The notes beneath the pieces were generated by a model. The model was not told the origin of the DNA. It was given only the letters and a program-made list of their open reading frames with translations, and did not search any database. A DNA stretch of 20,582 nt from DATMYQ01 sp035560935. Its GTDB lineage: Bacteria; Bacillota; Negativicutes; Sporomusales; Sporomusaceae. The stretch is from NCBI GenBank assembly GCA_035560935.1, contig DATMYQ010000277.1, positions 1 to 20,582 of the forward strand, given 5' to 3'. Below, piece after piece: positions 14,283-20,582 of this stretch. Position 1 is the first letter of the stretch; each line of letters opens with the position of its first letter. A program made the position numbers and the translations under genes.

Positions 14283-15071
14283 TTAGCTTTTATCGTTAGC
14301 TGTAAAGGATGGTTTTAAAAAATTCTGTATTGCCTTTTCTACCAATGACATTTCTACCCGTGTATTACAGCAGGGACCAAACGGACGTTGGTTTAAAATA
14401 CCAATAACCGGCAGTGGAAAAACGTCTTGAATTCCACTGGTCAAATCTCTTTCACAGGCTACGGCCAATACGGCATGTGGTCGCAGAGACTTAATCACCC
14501 GGCGGGCCAGCGTGCCGCCAGTGACGACGGCCAGACGAACGCCATAGGTTTCGGTCAGCGCAAGAAATTCGCCGATCTGGCAATTACCGCAACGTTTGCA
14601 GTTGGCGACATCCCTTGTAAGTTTATGCGGACAGTTCTCCAACTGAATACAATGCGGCAGTAAAATTAAAAGTTTTTCCGGTGTCACGGCAATATGGCGC
14701 CGGCGGATCAAGTGATTGCTGACTTCAATAAAGGAGCGTTCTACCCTTTCTTTATCGAAGTGAAAAAGCCGACCAATACGGACGGCCACAGGAAATAATA
14801 AATTAATCGCCGACCAGGCTAAACCCTGAAAAACCGCAAAGGTAGGCAAGCCAAGAATAGCTAAAATAATGCCACCTACACCACAGGTAATAGAAAAAAT
14901 GACGGTTCCCAAAATCAAGCCAAACAACCATGGCAAATAAGCGCTAATGTTAGCCAGGCCGGGAATACTGACCATCCACAATCCATAGGTGGAAAAGGCA
15001 GCCAACAGCAGGCTGATCAAAATAAGCGCCAGAAACAAACGTTTTCGAGGGCGGGGAGCAACTTTTATCAT
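14283..15071 (-). CDS. DUF116 family membrane protein with Cys-rich C-terminal domain
   Basis: The function of this family is unknown. The 262-residue product has two or three N-terminal hydrophobic helices (about 11-34, 46-66 and 66-95), then a cytosolic-looking domain with eight cysteines: C141 and C147 in CIQLENCP, C158, C161 and C164 in CKRCGNC, C206 in ACERD, and C234-C235 in GPCCNT. The clustering suggests an Fe-S cluster or zinc site. GVRLAVVTGG and AVLAVACERD resemble alternating beta strands of a small alpha/beta domain. I chose the ATG at 15071, which follows CGAGGTGA at normal spacing. An ATG 17 codons upstream overlaps fmt and lacks an SD. It sits between fmt and rsmB, 19 bases after fmt, so it is co-transcribed with translation genes. 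A link to formyl or methyl transfer is only suggested by position. Confidence 0.88.
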   Translation of the reverse strand: MIKVAPRPRKRLFLALILISLLLAAFSTYGLWMVSIPGLANISAYLPWLFGLILGTVIFSITCGVGGIILAILGLPTFAVFQGLAWSAINLLFPVAVRIGRLFHFDKERVERSFIEVSNHLIRRRHIAVTPEKLLILLPHCIQLENCPHKLTRDVANCKRCGNCQIGEFLALTETYGVRLAVVTGGTLARRVIKSLRPHAVLAVACERDLTSGIQDVFPLPVIGILNQRPFGPCCNTRVEMSLVEKAIQNFLKPSFTANDKS

Positions 15072-15090
15072 AGTTTCATCACCTCGGTTA

Positions 15091-16032
15091 CTACCCCAAT
15101 TTATCGCCGGTTTGAATACCATAACCGCAGACCCAGTTATGGGCTTTCATATGGCGTTTACTTTCCGGCTGTACTTCTAAAATTTCCAACAAACCTTTGC
15201 CGGTCGCCACGGCACAGCCCTCACCGGTCATTCGGACGATCTGCCCCGGTGATGCGTCGGAACTTTCCGGTAGGATCCGGGTTTGCCAAAGTTTTAATCC
15301 ACTGTCGCGATAATGACTAAAGGATCCGGGCCACGGGTTTAATCCCCTGATTTGGTTATGAATGGCCGTAGCCGGATTGTTCCAGTCAATGCGTTCCGTT
15401 TCGCGGGTGAGCAACGGTGCATAGGTGGCCGCTGCATGATCCTGCGGGCGACGCACGACAGCGCCGTGTATCAGTTGTCTGACCGTATCGGATAAAAGCG
15501 ACGCGCCCAATTCTTGCAGGCGTTGGTACAATTCTCCGGTGGTTTCATCCGGTCCAATGGCGGTTTCCGCCGTCAATAGCATATCGCCGGTGTCCATGCC
15601 GGTATCCATCCGCATCGTGGTGACACCCGTCCTCGTTTCACCGTTGACCACTGCCCAGTGAATGGGTGCTGCGCCCCGGTAGTGCGGCAGCAAAGACGCG
15701 TGCACGTTGATACAGCCCAGCGGCGGCAGATCCAGAATGTTTTGCGGCAACAACTGTCCGAACGCCACGACGATAATTAAATCCGGCTTGTATTGGACAA
15801 TTTGCTCGATGACTTCCGGTTCCCGTATGCGTTCCGGTTGAAATACCGGCACTTGATATTCCAGCGCTCGTACTTTGACCGCTGAAAAGGCCAGTTTTTG
15901 CCCTCTCCCTTTGGGGCGATCCGGCTGGGTGACCACCGTCAGCACCTGATGGCCGTCTTCTATCAGGCGGTCAAGACAGGGAACGGCAAAATCAGGAGTT
16001 CCCATAAATATAACGCGCAATGGTTCTGTCAT
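15091..16032 (-). CDS. fmt: Methionyl-tRNA formyltransferase
   Basis: It formylates initiator Met-tRNA with 10-formyltetrahydrofolate. The 313-residue protein opens with VIFMGTPDFAV and carries the folate-site signature with N109 and H111 in INVHASLLPHYRGAAPI, and D147 in MDTGMDTGD. These are the catalytic trio of the family. A C-terminal OB-like tRNA-binding domain fills roughly 205-313. The start chosen is the ATG at 16032, whose product aligns with family N-termini. A longer frame beginning 24 codons upstream runs into def and has no SD. Here AAAGGG overlaps the def stop, and an AGGAA lies next to the ATG. It is paired with def as nearly everywhere in bacteria. Confidence 0.97.
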   Translation of the reverse strand: MTEPLRVIFMGTPDFAVPCLDRLIEDGHQVLTVVTQPDRPKGRGQKLAFSAVKVRALEYQVPVFQPERIREPEVIEQIVQYKPDLIIVVAFGQLLPQNILDLPPLGCINVHASLLPHYRGAAPIHWAVVNGETRTGVTTMRMDTGMDTGDMLLTAETAIGPDETTGELYQRLQELGASLLSDTVRQLIHGAVVRRPQDHAAATYAPLLTRETERIDWNNPATAIHNQIRGLNPWPGSFSHYRDSGLKLWQTRILPESSDASPGQIVRMTGEGCAVATGKGLLEILEVQPESKRHMKAHNWVCGYGIQTGDKLG

Positions 16033-16039
16033 TTCCTGT

Positions 16040-16492
16040 TTACCCTTTCTGTAACGAGGTTGCTTTATCAATGAACAAGATGCCGTCCAGGTGATCAATT
16101 TCATGCTGTAATGCCCGATTCAGCAACCCGCTGCCCACAATTCGGATTTTTTTACCGTGCCGGTTTATTCCTTCCACTGTCACTTGGGCAAACCGTTCCA
16201 CTTCACCATACATGCCAGGAACGCTGAGACAGCCTTCGGCGGCGCATTCAGAACCTTCGCTTTCCACAATTACCGGGTTGATCAGTTCGATCAAACCCTC
16301 GCCGGTATCCAGTACAATTATCCGCAGGGAAACACCAACCTGCGGTGCGGCCAGACCAACCCCCTCCGCCTGATACATAGTTTCCGCCATATTATCCAGA
16401 AGGGTTTTGATTTTTTTATCACATTTGGAAACCGGTGCTGCCACCTCTTTCAGCACCTTGTCCCCAGCTCTTTTAATTTCCATGACCGCCAT
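16040..16492 (-). CDS. def: Peptide deformylase
   Basis: This enzyme removes the N-formyl group from nascent proteins, undoing the work of Fmt. The 150-residue protein has all three family motifs: GVGLAAPQVG (44-53), EGCLSVPG (86-93) with metal ligand C88, and QHEIDHLDG (129-137) with ligands H130 and H134 and catalytic E131. Its short length and tight spacing resemble type 1 enzymes more than the longer Bacillus type 2. The ATG lies 12 bases after AAGGGGG, rather long spacing; an alternative ATG three codons on is further still. It is the first gene after a 95-base gap with its own likely promoter. Confidence 0.97.
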   Translation of the reverse strand: MAVMEIKRAGDKVLKEVAAPVSKCDKKIKTLLDNMAETMYQAEGVGLAAPQVGVSLRIIVLDTGEGLIELINPVIVESEGSECAAEGCLSVPGMYGEVERFAQVTVEGINRHGKKIRIVGSGLLNRALQHEIDHLDGILFIDKATSLQKG

Positions 16493-16535
16493 GCTGTTTT
16501 TCAGCCCCCTTAAATTTTAAGACGATTATGAACAA

Positions 16536-16564
16536 ATTTTATCACATATCGTTCGCCGATGAAA
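16536..16564 (-). promoter_or_regulatory. Possible extended -10 promoter upstream of def
   Basis: On the minus strand TGATAAAAT gives an extended -10 (TAAAAT at 16541-16536), 17 bases after a weak -35 TTTCAT (16564-16559). It lies in the 95-base gap between priA and def and would start transcription about 37 bases before the def ATG. The poor -35 keeps confidence moderate. Confidence 0.45.
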
Positions 16565-16587
16565 GCCGGATGAAAAATTGTCTCCGG

Positions 16588-19050
16588 TTAGATTGCGTTT
16601 ACCGGATCCACATCCACGTACATATCCGGCTGGCAATGCAATTCCAGTTGCCGGAGCCTCGCTTTCACCACGGATGCATTTCTGGTTTTCAGCAGAATAT
16701 GGATGCGAAAAACATCATTTACCCGAGTGATGGATGCCGGATACGGACCAATGAGTTCCGTGTCCGGCATCGGATCGGGAAGTGTCAATTGGGTCGCCAG
16801 GCGCCGTGCTTTCTCCCAGGCGTCCATTTCCTTTTTGGCAGAAATGACAATTTTGATTAAGTCGACAAACGGCGGATAGGCTAATTGCCGCCGGTATTCC
16901 AGCTCTTCCTGGTAGAAATCCAGATAATGGTGAGCCGCTCCGTGACAAACCGCATAGTGCTCCGGATTGTAGGTCTGCAATATCACCTGTCCGGGTTTTC
17001 CTCCTCTGCCGGCCCGTCCTGCTACTTGGGTCAGCAGTGAATAGGTTCGTTCCGCCGCCCGGAAATCAGGAAGGTTTAATGCAGTATCGGCAGAAATAAT
17101 TCCCACACCAGTGACATTGGGGATATCATGTCCTTTGGCCACCATCTGCGTTCCCAGTAAAATATTATAGTCACCACGGGAAAAACTGGTTAAAATTTGC
17201 TCATGTGACAGTTTGCCGCCCGTAGTATCCTGATCCATCCGGATAACCCGGGCATCGGGATAGAATTTCTGAAGTTCCTCTTCCACCTTTTGGGTTCCTG
17301 TGCCAAAATATTTGATATACCGGCTTTGGCAATGGGGACAGGTAGACGGCGGCGGATATTGTTTTAGACAATAATGACACCGCAAAAATTTACTGGAAGC
17401 ATGATAAACCAGAGAAACGTCGCAGTGCGGGCATTTTAAGACCTGGCCGCATTCCCGGCACATCACAAAGGTTGAATAGCCGCGGCGATTCAGCATCAGG
17501 ATAACCTGCTCCTGTTTTTCCAGCGTTTCCGACAGCATCTGGCGCAGCGGTTCGGACAAAACACCGCGCCGGCGGGATTTCAATTCTTGACGCATATCTA
17601 CAATCGTCACTGGCGGCAATGGTTCGTTATTGATCCGCTCCTCCAAAGTCAGTAAAACATGCTGTCCCTGTTTTGACTGATAATATGTTTCTAAAGAAGG
17701 GGTTGCACTGCCCAGTAAAGCGACTGCACCAGCAAACCGGCAACGGGCAAAAGCAACGTCACGGGCGTGGTAACGGGGCGACTCTTCCTGCTTATAGGCG
17801 GTTTCGTGTTCTTCGTCAACTACGATGATTCCCAGATTGGGTACTGGAGCGAATACTGCAGAACGAGCTCCGATCACAATGCCGGATTGACCACTGCGCA
17901 ATCTTCGCCAGGCATCATAACGCTCACCCTCGGAAAGCCTGCTATGAATGACCGTCACATCGTCACCGAAACGCTCCTTAAAGCGGTTAATAATTTGGCT
18001 GGTCAGCGCAATCTCGGGTACCAGTACAATGGCCTGGCGGCCTGACTGACGGACGGTGGCCACGGCTTCAATGTAGATTTGCGTTTTGCCGCTGCCGGTA
18101 ATACCATGCAACAAAAAGGATCGATATTCCCCACTGTTTAAAAAAAGGAAAATACTGTCAAAAACTTGCTGCTGAGCAGCAGTAAGTGCTTTGGTTCCGG
18201 CTTCGGCAGTTTTTTGATCGCCGCTGGCAGCATACGTGTCACGAATGACCGGTATAAGCTCGCTGGCAATCCAACCGGCCTTAATCAATCGGTTGGCCAT
18301 ATCCCGGGACAGCTCCCAGCGGGGCAGATCAGCCATTTTTAAGATGCCTTCCCTGCCTAAAATGGCCAGAAAACGTTGTTGTTTAGGTCTGAGTTTCAGC
18401 CATTCCCGACTGCTTTTATCAAACGGTTCGCTGATTAAACGCAACTGCGTTTCGTAGCGGGGACGGCCTCTAAACATCACCTGTCCGGTCGTCTCAACCA
18501 TTTTATGACGGATTAACGTTAACAATACTTTTTTCCAATCCAGATCAGTGGCTGAAAACTGTTTTTTTAGGTGTTGTTCATCCGTCGCGCCATTTTTCTT
18601 CAGGAAAAGCCATAATTCCCGGTAAAGCGGCTCACGGTTTTGAAAAAAACAGTCAACGGTCTCGTCTGCAGTGGTGGTCGCCTGGTAGATTTTTTTGTTT
18701 TGAATACCGGATTTTCCCGGAATAAACAACCGCAGCGCATCCGTCAGTGTCGTAAGATAGTGTTCACTGATCCATTGCGCGGTAGCGAACATATCTTTGT
18801 CAAACCAGGGGTGTTCATCCAAAGCCGCAACGATGAATTTCATTACCGAAACATCTTCAGCCGCGAAGACTAAGGGATCGGCTGGGGGATGAACCGAAAC
18901 AACAAACCCTTCAGCCTGGCGAGTGCCGAAAGGTACCAGAACACGCCAGCCAACATCAAGCTGTGGCAAATGTTCCGGTACGAGATATGAGAATTCTTTA
19001 TGAATGCTGCGGGCTGGAATATTGACCAACACTTGGGCAACTGTTTCCAT
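16588..19050 (-). CDS. priA: Primosomal replication restart protein PriA (3'-5' helicase)
   Basis: This DNA helicase restarts stalled replication forks by loading the primosome. The 820-residue protein has the N-terminal 3'-OH-binding domain beginning with AQVLVNIPARSIHKEFSYLV, a winged-helix region, Walker A GITGSGKT (316-323), DEEH (412-415) and GSATPS (447-452). Eight cysteines bind two zinc ions: C531, C534, C540, C543, C558, C561, C571 and C574. GVGIISAD and QVAGRAGRGGKPG belong to the second helicase lobe, and the end VDVDPVNAI is typical. The SD is weak (AGAAAGAG). No clear promoter was found in the 60 bases after the metK terminator; it may lie further up or be atypical. The tandem order priA-def-fmt is standard in Bacillota. 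Confidence 0.97.
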   Translation of the reverse strand: METVAQVLVNIPARSIHKEFSYLVPEHLPQLDVGWRVLVPFGTRQAEGFVVSVHPPADPLVFAAEDVSVMKFIVAALDEHPWFDKDMFATAQWISEHYLTTLTDALRLFIPGKSGIQNKKIYQATTTADETVDCFFQNREPLYRELWLFLKKNGATDEQHLKKQFSATDLDWKKVLLTLIRHKMVETTGQVMFRGRPRYETQLRLISEPFDKSSREWLKLRPKQQRFLAILGREGILKMADLPRWELSRDMANRLIKAGWIASELIPVIRDTYAASGDQKTAEAGTKALTAAQQQVFDSIFLFLNSGEYRSFLLHGITGSGKTQIYIEAVATVRQSGRQAIVLVPEIALTSQIINRFKERFGDDVTVIHSRLSEGERYDAWRRLRSGQSGIVIGARSAVFAPVPNLGIIVVDEEHETAYKQEESPRYHARDVAFARCRFAGAVALLGSATPSLETYYQSKQGQHVLLTLEERINNEPLPPVTIVDMRQELKSRRRGVLSEPLRQMLSETLEKQEQVILMLNRRGYSTFVMCRECGQVLKCPHCDVSLVYHASSKFLRCHYCLKQYPPPSTCPHCQSRYIKYFGTGTQKVEEELQKFYPDARVIRMDQDTTGGKLSHEQILTSFSRGDYNILLGTQMVAKGHDIPNVTGVGIISADTALNLPDFRAAERTYSLLTQVAGRAGRGGKPGQVILQTYNPEHYAVCHGAAHHYLDFYQEELEYRRQLAYPPFVDLIKIVISAKKEMDAWEKARRLATQLTLPDPMPDTELIGPYPASITRVNDVFRIHILLKTRNASVVKARLRQLELHCQPDMYVDVDPVNAI

Positions 19051-19110
19051 ACGGACACTCTTTCTGACGGGCTGTTATGATTACGGCGGCCCGGCGGGTT
19101 AAAAATAGGC

Positions 19111-19145
19111 AAAAACAAAGGGGACTTTAAAGTCCCCTTGTTTTT
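19111..19145 (-). terminator. Strong intrinsic terminator after metK
   Basis: A hairpin with 17 paired positions, stem AAGGGGACTTT/AAAGTCCCCTT flanked by A5 and T5 tracts, has a single bulged base. On the minus strand it ends in TTTGTTTTTG. The flanking A tract also gives a U tract on the other strand, so it could stop transcription in both directions. It ends the metK unit about 80 bases after the metK stop and separates it from priA. Confidence 0.93.
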
Positions 19146-19225
19146 ACTCGGATCTTATATGATATTATTCGCGCCGCGCGCGCTAAATCCCTGCTATTGA
19201 ACAACAGAATTTGGTACGGACTTCA

Positions 19226-20416
<1,191 letters not shown>

Positions 20417-20432
20417 CAGTGTTCCTCCTTGT

Positions 20433-20461
20433 AAAAAATAAAAACTCCCAGACATAGGGAG
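20433..20461 (-). terminator. Terminator of the SAM-I riboswitch expression platform
   Basis: On the minus strand CTCCC (20461-20457) pairs with GGGAG (20449-20445) around a seven-base loop, followed by TTTTTATTTTTT. It lies 16 bases before the metK SD. The 5' arm CTCCC can instead pair with GGGGAG at 20478-20473, the 3' side of the riboswitch P1 region, giving the antiterminator used when SAM is low. Confidence 0.88.
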
Positions 20462-20472
20462 GCGAAAAAGCA

Positions 20473-20582
20473 CTCCCCATCTTGCGGCAATCGCCGCCGG
20501 AATTGGCACCGTTTCGATTTATAAAAAATCAAATGGTTGCCGCGGCTTCATCGGGCCAGTCCCTCCGCCAACTCTTGATGAG
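20473..20582 (-). promoter_or_regulatory. SAM-I riboswitch (S-box), 5' edge cut by window
   Basis: The minus strand has the conserved S-box blocks CTCATCAAGAG, CGGAGGGACTGGCCCGATGA, GCGGCAACC and GGTGCCAATTCC. P1 is visible as CTCATC (20582-20577) pairing with GATGGG (20481-20476) and probably continues one to three pairs beyond the window. It precedes metK and a terminator, so high SAM should shut off metK transcription. The promoter lies outside the window. Confidence 0.96.

Noticed and set aside
16566..16590. Hairpin at the end of priA (CCGGA...TCCGG)
   Set aside because: Five pairs around a 12-base loop with no U tract after it; not a credible terminator.
19165..19190. Alternating GC tract between metK and its terminator, considered as a regulatory element or Z-DNA-like tract
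   Set aside because: Too short (about 14 bases) and without any partner structure or known motif; probably chance.
20417..20509. Extended metK start 31 codons upstream
   Set aside because: It would run through the riboswitch terminator and U tract, and metK homologues begin at the SD-supported ATG (20416).

Overview
The window is a densely packed chromosomal core region in which every supported gene lies on the minus strand, so transcription runs from high to low coordinates. Strong Shine-Dalgarno (SD) sequences, sigma-A-type promoters, transcription-terminating riboswitches and the order priA-def-fmt-rsmB-rlmN-phosphatase-kinase-rsgA-rpe all point to Bacillota. Inserting FhaA/FhaB-type FHA proteins and a RodA/PbpA-type peptidoglycan synthase between rlmN and the PASTA kinase, together with a DUF116 gene and balanced base composition, suggests the Negativicutes (Sporomusaceae-like). 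That placement is inference, since no rRNA or marker search is possible here.

Layout in transcription order. (1) 20582-19111: a SAM-I riboswitch with its terminator controls metK, which is closed by a near-perfect hairpin terminator. (2) 19050-11763: priA, then def, fmt, a DUF116 membrane/Cys-rich protein, rsmB and rlmN. This is the usual cluster for replication restart, initiator-tRNA formylation/deformylation and rRNA methylation. An extended -10 promoter probably restarts transcription ahead of def. (3) 11733-3502: a near-consensus promoter opens a cell-envelope signalling operon of fhaA, fhaB, a PP2C phosphatase, a 902-residue SEDS-PBP fusion, the PASTA Ser/Thr kinase prkC, rsgA and rpe. 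Junctions here are tight, with two ATGA overlaps and two TTG starts whose SD sequences sit on the preceding stop codon. (4) 3462-1: a promoter and FMN riboswitch with terminator control ribD-ribE-ribBA. A perfect SD at the very edge belongs to the next gene, presumably ribH.

The most notable object is the single open frame at 6957-9665. It joins a RodA/FtsW-type glycosyltransferase to a class B penicillin-binding transpeptidase, so polymerisation and crosslinking of peptidoglycan would be on one polypeptide. It is co-transcribed with the kinase, phosphatase and two phosphothreonine-reading FHA proteins that probably regulate it. The set resembles the actinobacterial fhaA-fhaB-pstP-rodA-pbpA-pknA-pknB locus, but has one kinase and a fused synthase. 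I found no mobile elements, CRISPR arrays, tRNA or rRNA genes. The only gene-free stretch over 300 bases (3086-3501) is filled by the rib promoter, riboswitch, terminator and ribD leader.
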